Source of the DNA: Sesamum alatum | Lineage: Eukaryota > Streptophyta > Magnoliopsida > Lamiales > Pedaliaceae | DNA: 64,000 bases | Reading direction: 5' to 3' | Assembly: GCA_034509735.1 (NCBI GenBank) | Contig: JACGWO010000013.1 | Span: 16,574,136-16,638,135, forward strand | Shown here: positions 1 through 11,540 of the stretch, piece after piece | How positions within the stretch are numbered: the first letter of the stretch is position 1 | Layout: every line of letters begins with the position of its first letter | Position numbers and translations under genes: made by a program | The notes under the pieces: model-generated | What the model was told of the DNA's origin: nothing | The model's database searches: none | What the model saw: the letters and a program-made list of their open reading frames with translations, nothing else

Positions 1-636
1 GTACTTGATTTCCAATATGCGGACTTTGCTATCTGGGCCAGTGAATTTTATGTGATCAATTAGTGGATCTGAGACAGGAACTTCAATACGGACTTGGAAG
101 GCTTTCCTCCACTACTAACTTTCTGCTTTTAAGTCAGTAGAGATGACTGCCCAATTGAATTTTTGATTTCTTCCACCGTATTTTTGTTCATCAGCACAAT
201 TGGTAGTCCACTGATTTGAGCTCAAATTTGGGACCTGGTGAGGTTGACTTCTTCGAGGGCTTCATCCAGGAGCCAAGGTTTCAAGACAATGAGATTCTTG
301 CTAAAGGACAAAGGGTTGAGCTTCCATATTCTCCTGCGGTCTTCTTCGCAGTCAAGGAGAAATGCCAGGATGTTTTGTTCAATGGTGTTTATTTTGATTT
401 TTGGTGGGACGTTCCATGCTCTGGTGAGGGTGGATCTGATGGCGTTGGTGTTCAATGGCTTTTGGCAGATGATCTTTGCAATGATAGGATAATGGGTGGT
501 TTAGTGTGGGAAAAGGGGTGGAGGGTTCTCTTCCTCATTAAATTCCAAGATGGACGTTTTTGGATGAGGCAGATAACTAAGTTTGTATCTTCCATGGCTG
601 CTATTGTCAGGGCGCAAAATCGACAATAAATGGGGT
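1..636 (-). pseudogene. LINE ORF1 fragment (DUF4283-type), broken
   Basis: Reading leftwards, the reverse strand encodes a stretch that looks like the RNA-binding N-terminal domain (DUF4283) of plant L1-type LINE ORF1: a segment with TRAWNVPPKIKIN, then FLLDCEEDRRRIWK and IVLKPWLLDE, then a TGA in place of the usual Trp before AQISGLPIVLMNKN (about 180-222). The upstream part (456-636) continues in other frames, so it carries at least one frameshift as well as the stop. Further left (1-150) there are remnants in more than one frame that fit the segment before the zinc knuckle. The window edge cuts the element, so ORF2 may lie outside. It is a dead retroelement fragment. Plus-strand ORFs over the same bases are shadows. 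Confidence 0.6.
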
Positions 637-1087
637 GGGTTCAACAAGGAATGAAGGTGGGGAAATAGATGGGGTAGCAGTAAATGCGATGGATCTCTGG
701 TCGCCGGCAAATGAGGGGGCCTCACGCTGTAAAGAGAAGGAAAAGCATTCGGTCCACCATGTGGAATTCTACTTCCGAGAAAGAATAGTTCAACGGGTGC
801 GAAAATGAGGGGGAGGTAGTTGTAAAGTGAATATTGGGCCCATTGGGGTGAAGTGAGTGAAAGAGAGTTTTTGGCCAATGAGTTATTTGGCTTCTAGTCT
901 AGTAAAAGGGTATAGATGTCTATCCTATTGGGGACAGGTAACACTCATCCTTCATTCCAAATTCAAATAAGTAGCATCTTTTTCTAGGGTTGAGTAACTT
1001 ATACGTATAAACACGAATATTTAGACTTGGAGCATGGCTTATATTGATTTGGGCCATTTAGTAAATGGCTTGGGCCCAAAAGCAGTC
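637..1087. other. unassigned spacer
   Basis: Purine-rich on the plus strand up to about 880, then mixed sequence. No domain-bearing reading frame, tRNA or clear repeat boundary was seen. It may be 5' sequence of the LINE fragment to the left, but nothing shows this. Confidence 0.4.
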
Positions 1088-1500
1088 TGGTGCAGCAGCA
1101 TTTTAATCAACTAATAAAATATTCGGGCTCACAGGCAACCTAGCCCAGCAACATAGTGTTGGGTAAGTCATTAAACTTGAGATCAGCCGAAAATGAAGCA
1201 AGGCCGAAGAAAGCCCTCCAAAGGTTTAATGGGCCTAGATGATTGACACGTGGCAAGATCTGAGAGGCTCCAAACATGTTTGTATGATTGGCCAAAGCCT
1301 ATAAATACTCCAACCACTATTCATCTGTCAATATGTAATCTTGATGTTACTTTGCGACTCTCTTTATATCACACGACTTCCATATTAGACCCATTGTTAA
1401 TTTGAGCGTCGGAGTGTCCCACTGGATACTCGAGTACCTCACCTCCTCTAGTGTTTACAGATTATTCCCAAACATCTGGACCACTCAAGATATTAGACTT
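1088..1500 (+). repeat. LTR-like direct repeat, left copy
   Basis: About 400 bp that recurs in the same orientation at about 19252-19630 with obvious but diverged identity. Shared blocks include GGGTAAGTCATTAAACTTG, a GACACGTGGCAAGAT box and CTATAAATACT, which reads as a TATA box at about 1300-1308. A TATA box in the repeat and a possible primer-site-like CATCTGGACC at its end suggest an LTR of a Ty3-type element. No matching internal coding region is visible, so the exact element and ends are not established. It could be one of two solo LTRs or the outer LTR pair of the nest. Confidence 0.5.
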
Positions 1501-2153
1501 CACGACCACAGACATATAGAAATAATATAATAAGCTAGCGGGGACCATGGAATGCACAGATTTAATTTAATTATAATTAAAATTATATTTTAGAAAAAAT
1601 TTAAATTTAGGAAAGTTAAATGAAGGAATTTTAAAAAAAAAAAAATTTATTTTTAAATTTAATGTATCAATGTGAATGAAATTTATAAAAATTTACAATT
1701 AGAATAATATATATGAACAAATATAGATAAAATAAGTTTTATTTATACATTTAAATTAAAATTAATAACCATCTTCATAAGAAAAATTCCCAAAACGAAA
1801 CTTAAAGATGAGTTCAGTGACAAACCAATATATAATCTAAAATTTATAATACAAAATTTCAAATTCAACCCAAACTTCAAATTGACTAAAATATCAAAAT
1901 GGTCTAAAATATACTAAACATATTTCTTATGGATATGTCAAATAGTTCATCTAATATAAATATAGTATGAATATAAATATAGATATGAATATAAATATGT
2001 TGAATAGTCTAAATGGTATGATCAATATTATTATATCACGACCATGTTTACATAATCATATTGGATTGACTTGTACTATATTAATGTCATATTAACTCGG
2101 ATATTACTATTGTCCCATTTGTTTACTTTCGATAATTGATATGACATAATATG
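1501..2153. other. AT-rich spacer
   Basis: Strongly AT-rich with short repeats of the type ATATAAATATAGTATGAATATAAATATAG around 1950-2000. No gene or element boundary recognised. Confidence 0.5.
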
Positions 2154-2163
2154 GCTGGAAATT

Positions 2164-2362
2164 GGGGAAATAGCACTTTTGGTCCCATAAGTTAGGTATG
2201 TTTCACTTTTGGTACCATTCATTACGGGAGTAGACAGAATTATAGATGTGGACCAAAAGTGTTAATATTTGCAACTTACGAGGCCAAAAGTGCTATTTCC
2301 GAAATGAATGGTACCAAAAGTGAAACAAGCCTAACTTACAGGACCAAAAGTGTTATTTCCCC
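2164..2362. mobile_element. foldback MITE, Mutator-like
   Basis: A 199 bp palindromic element. The left arm begins GGGGAAATAGCACTTTTGG and the right arm ends CCAAAAGTGTTATTTCCCC; about 60 bp of each arm pair with few mismatches, including CACTTTTGGTACCATTCATT on the left. The flanks GCTGGAAATT (2154-2163) and GCTGAAAATT (2363-2372) match at 9 of 10 positions, as expected for a 9-10 bp Mutator-type target duplication. It has no coding capacity. Confidence 0.75.
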
Positions 2363-2474
2363 GCTGAAAATTCGATAGTCAGTTTACCTCCCCGTATTAT
2401 TTTTCGGATTAAGTTAATGTTTTATCATTTTGCCCATGAATAAGACAAAATGACTACTAAATTTCAACACAAAA

Positions 2475-2808
2475 AAATTCCAATTATGATGGGGGAGAGA
2501 GAAAGGATGAGGTTGCAGTTGCATCTGTGGTGAAGAAAACCTTGGAAGGCCTGAACCCTCCCACAAGTGCCTCTCTAGTTGTGGTTTCACAGCATAAGTT
2601 GGTCATCAACCCAATTACTATAACCTCATTCACTCCCAAAAGAGTTCCAGTTGTGATGGGGGAGAGAGAGAGGATTAAGTTGTAGTTGCATCTGTGGTGA
2701 AGAAAACCTTGGAGGGCCTGAACCCTCCCACAAGTGCCTCTCTAGCTGTGGTTTCACAGCACAAGTTGGTCATCACCCCAATCACTATAACCTCCTTCAC
2801 TCCCATCT
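2475..2808 (+). repeat. 167 bp tandem duplication
   Basis: Two head-to-tail units. The block GATGGGGGAGAGAG starts at 2488 and again at 2655, and the following sequence repeats with a few substitutions through about 2806. The second unit is open for about 70 codons ([15 protein letters not shown]...). That peptide was not recognised, and the first unit has no start in the same frame, so a real gene is not supported. It may be a duplicated fragment of a captured gene or of an unidentified repeat. Confidence 0.8.
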
Positions 2809-4108
2809 CCTTCAACCTCTTCCCTAAGCCTGTACCTAAGAATGAGCATAGCAATCGTATCCGTAATCAACTATCAAGTGAAACCTTATTTGGGACTAGT
2901 TAAACCAACTATTCTAGTAAATTTCATATTGGGTGTAAAGAGTGAATTTGATCAAATGGATAGCAAACCATTGTAACAAGCAATTGGAGGGATATAGTGT
3001 CTCCCCACACTGCAGCTGTATCCACAGGATAAGAGTGTTTTGAGTGAATACTACTATCTCAAGTCTCAACTATTCAATTTTCAACAAGCATCAAATCCAT
3101 TTATATCTAAACCCCTCAAGCCAAATGAATACTACAAGCTTCGTAGTTCAAACACGGAGAAAGAAGAAAAGGAACGAAGTTTATTTTGCTGTGATTTTAA
3201 AATATAGAAATTCATGAGTAGTAGCAATGTTTTTCGACGGTCGAGTCAGCCTCGTCCAGTGCAAATCGAGGATGAGCTGAGCTTTAGGCCTGCCTTCGTG
3301 GATGAGATCACCGTTCCACCATTCGTAGAGCAAGGAGTAGTCAGCAACGTTTTTTTTTAGTCGAAATTTCAACCAAAAAAGTTTTTTTTTATAGAAAGCA
3401 CAATAATCAGCCATTTCTATAAACACTCGGTGAAGGCTACATGGAGGAGAAAGAAGAGAGGGGAGCGTGGAGAAAGTGGAACACAACAATGGATGAGAGA
3501 GATGATTTAAAAATGACCTGTTATTTGTAAAAATATGTACCACATCCTTAATTACAATTCAGACAAGAAAGTTGAAATTTAAGTGACAATAGTGGGCATT
3601 TAAGTCAAATAACCCTCACAGTAATGGGTCAAAATGGGAAAAAAGTTAATCGTAAATGTTTGTGGGAACCATGTATTTTAAATATCACCAAAAATGCTGA
3701 GATTATAATAGGAGGTTAATAGGCATCAATAGCGGGCCATTTGGCGTAATCGCGGGCCGGCCATTTTCTTTGTAAATGCCCTATTGTGCACCTATATATC
3801 TAGCCTTATATGGTGTAGTAAACATGATCTACATATATAATTAGTATAAATATATAAATACTCGCTCTCAAATTGGTGTAATAAAATTTGGTGACGAATA
3901 TGCCTCATCCTTCAAATTTGGACAAATATTGAAGGGCTTTAATTCCAAATTCAAATCTAAAAAATGAGTTTAATTAAAAGATTCTAACAAAAAAGAGGAT
4001 AGTCCTTAAGGACTATCCAAATAAATCAATAAGTTAAGACACTATATATGTATGTTCACTATATATCATATCGAAATTGTATATAAGAGGACTTTTTTTG
4101 GATGTTAA
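2809..4108. other. unassigned spacer
   Basis: No conserved reading frame. Contains GC-rich islets (AGCGGGCCATTTGG, about 3730) and a short palindrome AGGATAGTCCTTAAGGACTATCC near 3994-4018. The longest reverse-strand frame (3181-3543) has unremarkable composition and was not recognised. Confidence 0.4.
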
Positions 4109-4874
4109 TGTGAGCAAAAAGAGCTCAATCAAAGTTGTCTTCTTGGACTTGAACGGAGTGGGCTTGAGTTTCTGCAAATCGGTAAAGGAGACCTGCAAAA
4201 AGAGCATTAGCATTCCGATGCTCAAGTCAGTAAGCAGTTGAGATGAAAATAAACTTGAATGTAATATGAAAATAAGAATAATATGAAAGCAATGAGCATC
4301 AAGTGCGCTAAGTATAGTTCAGAGATATTCGAGAGCGTAGAGTGTATAAAAGCATTATTAAGCTTGGAGGGCAGAAAATTCGTCCCCCCATACCAGCCAA
4401 GGGGGTTTGTATTTATAGAGGAGTTTTCTTGAGCGGGTTGGACTCTTCGTGGCCTTGAACTCTCGGAGGGATTAGTTACCGACCTTCCTAGAGTCTTGCG
4501 GGACAAGGCCTCATGAAATGTAAGAGGTAGCTGGCAGGAATCTTGCTTGGATAAGGCTAAGGCCGGAGGAATCTTATCCGGACTGGGCTTCCATTTATGG
4601 GCCTTTCGTCGGGGGGCCTAGCTAGGCTTGGTCTTGACTTCCTTCAAGGGGTCCGAGCCGGTCCTCCATTGGGCTTGGTCTTGACTTTTTTCAGGGGCCT
4701 GATCTGATCGTTCCCTGGGCCTGGTCTTGACTACCTTCGAGGGGCCTGATCCGGTCCTTCCCTGGGCCTGGGAGCACAAATTGGGCCCCCTTTAGGGATA
4801 CTTTGAGCGCTGCTTTCCTTTGGGCTCGTGTGATCTATTTTTTCCTTTTGGACCATTTGGGCCTCTTTGTGCCA
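4109..4874 (-). repeat. 3' LTR of the gag-only Ty3 element
   Basis: In element orientation (minus) it ends at 4109 (plus-strand start TGTGAGC) and begins near 4874 (plus-strand end TTTGTGCCA). It aligns with 18476-19250, sharing for example AAGTTGTCTTCTT, GTCAGTAAGCAGTTGA and CAAATTGGG. Divergence is clear, with many substitutions and small indels, so the insertion is old. The exact inner boundary is uncertain by about 10-80 bp, because the sequence 4875-4960 continues in a related G-rich repeat style. Confidence 0.65.
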
Positions 4875-4960
4875 ACCATTTGGGCTCGCCCGACTTAGGG
4901 GCCTCGCCGAAGGGAGGATAAGGTGTCCGCTCGAAGCAGGGCTTAGGTGTCTCCGGGAAA

Positions 4961-6204
4961 TGATAGGGTGCATTTCATCTCTCATATGCATACTTAATTC
5001 GAATGTTTTTTTAAAGGTTTCCTCCACATTTATAATCGAATATGTAATTTTTAAATGAAGGATTGAAATTGACCCATTGTGAAGAAAATGAGTAAAAAAG
5101 CCTCAAAAGGAAGCCAAAAAAGGGATCCAGTACAAACAATCATGAGCAGACTTGAACAACCATTAGGGCGTGATCACGCCTTATCCAACACCCGAGTCTG
5201 TGTGGGAAAAGAAAAAAAAAAATTGAAAATATCTCTTTCCTTATTTCCGAAAGCACGGAAGGAAAGTGGAATCTGGAAGTTTAAAAAGGGGAAAAACGCA
5301 GAGAAGGCCATCTTTGGATCATTGTTTTGGAGAGGAAGAAGAGGCGGAAGACATCGACGACATCGCTTAGTTTTTCTCTCTTTCTCTTAATTCATGTTTT
5401 TGTTTAGAGCATCTTGTTCTGCTATGAATATGTTTAGTAGCTAATTTTCTATTTCCATTCAAGGGAAACATTAAATCCAATTGGTATGTTTTGAGTTATG
5501 AACTTATCTGATTTCGCCGAGTATTTCTCGTCTTGATTTACTGTGAATGGAATGATTATTATCGATAGATCTGACAATTCGATTCGATATTAATTATTCT
5601 ACTGCTATCCATGAGTTCAGTGATCCGTAATTGTCATGAATGAGTGCTATGAGTAGTGAGCAAGTTTATTATGTGCTTTGCGATCTATTTGTGGGGACGA
5701 GAAAACTAGGTTAGATAATCGCAGCGATCTCGATTGTTTGATCTAGATTCAACTGTTTTGGTTGATGTATATGCTATTATTGATGTGATATGGAACGCTA
5801 TCGTGTTCAGTCTTGATATAATAAGTTTAGATTTAGATGCTTGAGTCAAATCCACTATAATAGGAAAACGGGAATTTGTTACGGCTATCCTAATGGATTT
5901 CAAAGTTGAATGCTTAGTTGTGAAATTAGCCCTTAGTGACTTATGATAAACATAACGATTGGGTGAGACCAACCCCGTGAATTGGACTTTCCATCTATCA
6001 ATCTTATCTCAGTTATTTACTCTTGCCTTTTAATTTAGTTCTAATTAATTCATAGTTAGTACTCAATTCATACCCCCACTCCCTTTTTGGTTACTACAAC
6101 TAGATCGAGAAATTAATTCATAGTTCCCTAGGTATTTAACTTGGTTCCACGACTATTACAGTTTAGAATCAGTCTTTATATTTGACGGATTCGACAACCG
6201 ATCA
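4961..6204 (+). repeat. Athila 5' LTR
   Basis: 1244 bp beginning TGATAGGGTGCATTTCATC and ending CAACCGATCA, with a near-copy at 15377-16625. It carries the perfect 14 bp palindrome GGCGTGATCACGCC at 5167-5180. Short open frames inside (for example 5079-5390) are not conserved in frame with the other LTR and are not genes. Differences between the LTRs are scattered (for instance TTTATAATCGAATATG against TTTATGATCGAATTATG), a sign of an old insertion. Confidence 0.9.
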
Positions 6205-6209
6205 AATTT

Positions 6210-6227
6210 TGGTGCCGTTGCCGGGGA
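6210..6227 (+). other. Athila primer-binding site (tRNA-Asp)
   Basis: TGGTGCCGTTGCCGGGGA starts 6 bases after the LTR end. It is complementary to the 3' end of plant tRNA-Asp plus CCA at 17 of 18 positions; the one mismatch is the fourth base (T for C). The comparison can be made inside this window, because a tRNA-Asp gene lies at 60358-60429. A primer tRNA anneals here to start minus-strand DNA synthesis. Confidence 0.85.
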
Positions 6228-6279
6228 ACTATTTTAATTTTCTTGGTCTCCATCCTCGTTTGTTAATCTCTTTATTTGT

Positions 6280-7611
6280 ATGATGTGTTCTTCTCGTACA
6301 AGGGAATTACAGTTCAACCCAAAAATCGAGAAAACAGTGTGTCGTCTGAGGAAAGAGACCAAGCAAAAGAGGACTCGGGGGAGACTTGACATAGATTTGA
6401 CTGTTGGAGGAGAATCTATTATTGACGAACCTGAGATCGCGATGACGGTGAATAACCGGAGAACTATAAAGGAGATTAATGCACCAAATCCTGATCAACA
6501 ACCTTTGTGCATTACATTTCATGATGATGATGCTGATTATGTATTAGAATCCGGACTAATCCACTTGCTTCCTGCTTTTCATGGCCTTGCAGGAGAAGAC
6601 CCGCACAAGCACTGGAAAGAATTCCATGTGGTGTGCTCAGGAATGAAACCCCATGGGGTAACGGCTGAACAAGTTAACTTGAGAGCTTTCTCGTTCTCAC
6701 TGAAGGACAAGGCTAAATATTCGCTATACTATCTTCCATTTAGATCCATTTAGACTTGGGCAGACATGCAAACACAGTTCCTGCAGAAATTCTTCCCCGC
6801 GTCCAGAGCCACTCACATTCAGAAGGAGATTTGCGGGATTAGGCAGTTAAATGGTGAATCCCTATATGAGTATTGGGAGAGATTCAAGGAACTTGTTGCA
6901 AGTTACCCCCACCATCAGATTACAGAGCCACTCCTCATCTAATACTTTTATAAGGGACTTTCTGGAATTGATAGAGGGATGGTAGATGCCGCAAGCGGTG
7001 GAACCTTAGTTGACAAGACCCCAGATGAGGCACGCCATTTAATCTCCACCATGGAGGAAACGTATAGGCAGTTTGGCTACCACACTGGAGGAGGCGTCCC
7101 CAAAGTTAACGAGGTAAACACCAACGAATTGGCAGAAAAACTCTTTGAACTGACTGTTTTTGTACATCAAATGGTTGCAGGTAAGATTCAAGGAGCAATG
7201 GTTTGTGGGATATGCTCGGGCCATGGACATCCAACCAAAGCATGCCCATCGTTGCAACAAGAAGCATTGCCAGAAGTGAATGCCGTAGGGGGATTTTCTG
7301 GGAAACCCAACGAAAATATGATCCTTACTCCAATTTCTATAACCCTGGGTGAAAAGACCACCCAAACTTCAGTTATAGGAGTCACAAGGAGCAATCAAGG
7401 CAACAACCACAGTTCTTTAACCAAGTTCCACGGGCACCCGCACAAACCCCACCTCAAGCATCAAATCAAGCATGAGTTTAGAGGATATTGTCAAATCCCT
7501 TGCTATTACTACTCAACAGTTTCAAGAGAGGGCGGAGGCGAACATGCAAAAAACAGAGGCCGGCTTGCAACACTTGGGGAACCAATTCGTGCAGTTAGCG
7601 ACATCGGTTAG
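6280..7611 (+). pseudogene. Athila gag, broken
   Basis: Capsid/nucleocapsid precursor of the Athila element. One frame starting at ATG 6280 runs through the gag core (HLLPAFHGLAGEDPHKHWKE, about residues 99-118; later QFLQKFFPASRATHIQKEI and LYEYWERFKELVASYP). It is stopped by TAG at 6751-6753 and TAA at 6940-6942, then continues in the same frame to 7611. A zinc-knuckle-like CGICSGHGHPTKAC lies near 7207-7248. The domain order fits Ty3 gag, where the core assembles particles and the knuckle binds RNA. Two in-frame stops mean no full product. The segment 7612-7852 leads toward protease in another frame. Confidence 0.8.
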
Positions 7612-7852
7612 TAGATTGGAAGCTCAAGCATCCGGGAAGCTCCCATCATAGACAGAGACAAATGCAAGGGCAAATGTACGTGCAATAACACTTCGGAGTG
7701 GTAAGGAGTTTGAACCAATTGAACCAGCACTAAAGAAAGCCAAAAGAGATGAGAAAACGATTGAAGACACCGGAGGAGAGAACAAGCAGGTAGAATCTGA
7801 TTTAACCACTCCCTCGTCGTCTAATACTTGTCCTCTCCTTTTTCCCTATAGG

Positions 7853-8551
7853 TTGTCCAAATCGAAGGAGGAAGAGCATGAGAAGGCAATTTTGGACACC
7901 TTCAAAAAGGTAGAGATCAGCATACTACTGTTGGATGCAATCAATCAAATTCCGAACTATGCCAAATTTTTGAAGGAATTATGCACTAACAAAAGGAACT
8001 TGAAAGAAAATGAGAGGGTGATTTTTGGTAAGAATGTCTCAGCTGTTATTAATCGTAACTTACCGAAAAAATGCAAGGATCCAAGTATGTTCGCACTCCC
8101 TTGTACGATTGGTAATAGACGAATTGAACGTGCTATGCTTGACTTAGGAGCATCCATTAGTGTCATGCCATATTCTCTTTACCAAGCTTTAAACTTGAAC
8201 ACTCTGCAAGAAATAAATGTGATAATTTAGCTGGTTGATCGTTCTTATATGCGTCCTATGGGCATTAAGGATGTGTTAGTGAAAGTGAATGATAAACTAT
8301 TTCCGGTAGATTTTTACATCTTGAAAATGGGGGTTGAGGGACTCAATAACTCTACATCAATCTTCTTGGGGAGACCATTCATGACAACTGCAAAAACAAA
8401 GATTGATGTAGATGATGGTACTTTATCTATCGAATTCGATGGGGAAATTGTCAAATTTAATATCTTGAGGCTATTAAGTACCCACATGTTGATATGGTCG
8501 ATTCAGTGGTTCACGATGTGTTTGACGAAGAGAATGTTGGTACTAAACTAG
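7853..8551 (+). pseudogene. Athila aspartic protease region, broken
   Basis: Frame 7853-8230 carries FALPCTIGNRRIERAMLDLG followed by ASISVMPYSLYQAL, the DLGAS form of the retropepsin active site that is typical of Athila elements. A TAG at 8228-8230 interrupts it. The same frame resumes at 8249 with the rest of the fold (VDFYILKMG, SIFLGRPFMTTAKTKIDV) and ends at 8551. The protease would cleave the gag-pol polyprotein. The stop inside the domain disables it. The region 8560-8832, in another frame, is the protease-RT linker, with short acidic stretches such as DECEDDDD. Confidence 0.8.
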
Positions 8552-8880
8552 ACTAAATTTTGAAATTGGATGAATGTGAAGATGATGATGACATTGTTGA
8601 ATCACTCAGTGAAGTATTGAACCCTTCATCCTCTAACGAATCGAGCATCTTTACCACACACACTAAGTTGCTTTCTTCTGTATTGCAAGCACCCAAGCTA
8701 GAGCTAAAACCCTTGCCAAAGCACATGAGGTACATCTACCTTGGAAACGGAGAAACCTTGCCAGCTATCATATCCAATCAATTTCCGGAAGATCATGAAG
8801 AGAGGTTGGTGACGCTTCTCAGAGAGTATTGAACCGCGATTGGGTGAACGTTAGCCGACATCAAAGGTATAAGCCCGGTA

Positions 8881-10212
8881 ATGTGCATGCACCGAATTCA
8901 CTTGGAAGACAATACCAAACCATCAGGGGAGCCACAGAGGAGACTCAATCCGACACTAAAAGAAGTGGTAATGAAAGAAATCCTCAATCTTTTGGATGCA
9001 GGTATAATATTTCCTAGCTCTAATAGTGCTTGGGTGAGTTCGGTGCACATGGTACCAAAGAAAACAGGTATGACGGTAGTCAAAAATCAAAATGACGAGT
9101 TGGTACCGATGAGAATGCAAAATGGTTGGCGTATGTGTATAGACTTTAGGAGGCTAAATCTAGCCACACGCAAGGATCACTTCCCGTTACCCTTCATTGA
9201 CCAAATGTTAGAACAGCTTGCGGGAAAATCTTACTTTTGTTTTCTTGATGGATTTCCAGGATACTATTAAATTTCCATTGCTCAAGAGGATCAACAAAAG
9301 ACAGCCTTCACATGCCCTTTCAGTACCTTCGCATTTAGACGAATGCCTTTCGGGTTGTGCAATGCCCCAGGTACGTTCCAAAGGTGTATGATGGGTATCT
9401 TTTCAGAGTATATTGAGAAATGCATTGTGGTATTCATGGATGACTTTACTGTGTATGGTGGTTCATTTGATGAATGTTTGGATCACCTTGCAAAGGTCCT
9501 TCGGAGGTGCATAGAAACTAACTTGGTTCTCAACTTTGAAAAATGTCATTTCATGGTAGACCAAGGCATTGTTCTAGGGCATGTAATATCATCAAGAGGC
9601 ATTGAGGTAGATAAAGCAAAGATTGACTTGATTGTGAACTTACCTTACCCTACATGCGTTAGGGAAGTTCTTTCGTTTCTTGGACATGCAGGTTTCTATT
9701 GAAGATTCATAAAAGATTTTGAAAAGATCACCCAACCTCTATCTCGACTGCTGCAAAAAGATGCACAATTCGACTTTGGTCGAGATTGTCAAGAGGCATT
9801 GACGAGTTGAAAAGAGCTTTCACAAGCACACCCATCATTCAACCACCAGATTGGAATCTACCGTTTGAAGTCATGTGCGATGCCAGCAATTATGCGGCGG
9901 GTGTTGTTTTAAGGCAGCAGTTTGGACAAAGGCATCATGTGATACTACGCCTCAAAGACTTTGGACGCACTGCAGTGCAACTACTCCACGACGGAAAAAG
10001 AGCTTCTAGCTATTGTTTTTGCACTAGATAAATTCTGGTCTTATTTACTTGGATCTAAAATTGTGGTGTTTTCTGACTATGCAGTGCTCAAGTACTTGTT
10101 ATCTAAGAAGGAATCTAAGCCTCGATTGATCCAGTGGATCTTGCTGCTTCAAGAATTCGACGTGGCCATAAAAGACAGCAAGGGCTCGAAAAACTCAATT
10201 CCGACCACCTAA
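8881..10212 (+). pseudogene. Athila reverse transcriptase-RNase H, broken
   Basis: RT motifs appear in order: GWRMCIDFRRLN with DHFPLPFIDQML (about 9124-9210), MPFGLCNAPGTFQRCM (9343 on), and the catalytic motif as FMDD at about 9436-9447. In-frame stops lie at 9268-9270 and 9700-9702. RNase H follows across a frameshift: FEVMCDASNYAAGVVL (9867 on), then [19 protein letters not shown] and [11 protein letters not shown] in the next frame, ending at 10212. This enzyme would copy element RNA into DNA and degrade the template RNA. At least two stops and one frameshift make it non-functional. Confidence 0.85.
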
Positions 10213-10297
10213 GTCAATTGGTAAGAGGGGAGAATGACTTACCCATCTCTAACACTTTTTTTGACGAGAATTTATTCAAGGTGCAAGGTATGGTCCA

Positions 10298-11540
10298 TTG
10301 GTACTCTATCATTGTCAACTATTTGGTCGCTCGTACCCTACCCTTGATCTTAGTCGAGCTCAGATAAATAAAGTTAAGAGTGAGGCAAAATATTATGTAT
10401 GGGATGACCCTTATCTGTGGTGTTTTTGTTCGGATCAAGTGGTAAGGCGTTGTATACCTAATGATGAGCATCACTATGTCTTAACTTTCTGTCATAATTT
10501 TTGCATGCGGGGTCACTTTGGTCCTAAATGCACGGATATGAAGGTCTTGGATTGTGGGTTATATTGGAACACCTTGTTCAAAGATGCTTATGAATTCTAT
10601 AAACGGTGTGATAGATGTCAACGCATGGGGACGGTGTCTCATAGGAATGAGATGCCCCAAACCCCAATTCTGATTGTTGAGATATTTGTTGTATGGGGTA
10701 TTGATTTTCTAGGTCCATTTCCATCGTCTTGTGGGTTTTCTTACATACTTTTGGCTGTGGATTATGTTTCAAAATGGGTGAAAGCAAAGGCCACCCAGAC
10801 TGATGATTCTACTACTGTCATAGCTTTTGTAAAGACCCAGATTTTTAACAGGTTTGGAGTCCCACGAGCAATCATCAATGATCAAGGAAGTCACTTTTGC
10901 AATCGAGCAGTGGGGGCCTTGTTCAAGAAGTATGGCTTTCACCATCGTGTGGCAACCGCCTACCATCCACAGACGAATGGCCAAACAGAAGTGTCAAATC
11001 GAAAAGTGAAGTCCATTTTTGGAGAAAACGGTGAGTCCCAGAAGAAAGAATTGGAGCTTACGTTTGAATGATGCCTTATGGGAATATAGGATGGCGTATA
11101 AAACCCCCATAGGGATGTCTCCCTATCTATTGGTGTTTGGAAAGGCATGCCACTTACCCGTAGAGATTGAACACAAAGCTTATTGGGCAATGCAAAAATG
11201 CAATTTGGACATGGGCAAGGCCGGGATAGAGCATAAGCTTCAATTACAAGAGTTAGAGGAATTGCATTTGGATGCGTATCAAAATACGCGAATTTATAAG
11301 GAGAAGACAAAGGCATTTCACGATAATGCAATCCTGCGAAAGCAATTTCACATGGGTCAGAAGGTCCTCCTTTACAACTCTCGTCTGAAACTAATGCCAG
11401 GTAAACTGTGTTCGCGTTGGATTAGCCCTTTTGAGGTTTCTAATATCTTTCCTTATGGTGTAGTAGAAATTCAAATTTTGGACACGAGAAAAAATATTCA
11501 AGGTAAATGGCCATCGTTTGAAACCATTTCTCAGTGGTGA
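10298..11540 (+). pseudogene. Athila integrase, broken
   Basis: The first frame (10298-11071) has the zinc-binding region ending CDRCQRMG and the core GIDFLGPFPSS, then IINDQGSHFCN and YHPQTNGQTEVSNRK, which supply the Asp, Asp and Glu of the DDE triad. A frameshift near 11030-11070 moves the reading into the frame of 11019-11540, which has [20 protein letters not shown], the Athila-like [17 protein letters not shown] and a C-terminal [12 protein letters not shown] segment. Integrase inserts element DNA into the genome. The frameshift separates the core from its C-terminal domain. Confidence 0.85.

Noticed and set aside
222..629. Plus-strand frames at the left edge
   Set aside because: Shadows of the minus-strand LINE ORF1 remnant, which shows a recognisable domain.
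5079..5390. 103-codon frame in the Athila 5' LTR
   Set aside because: Not kept in the same frame in the 3' LTR and contains no domain.
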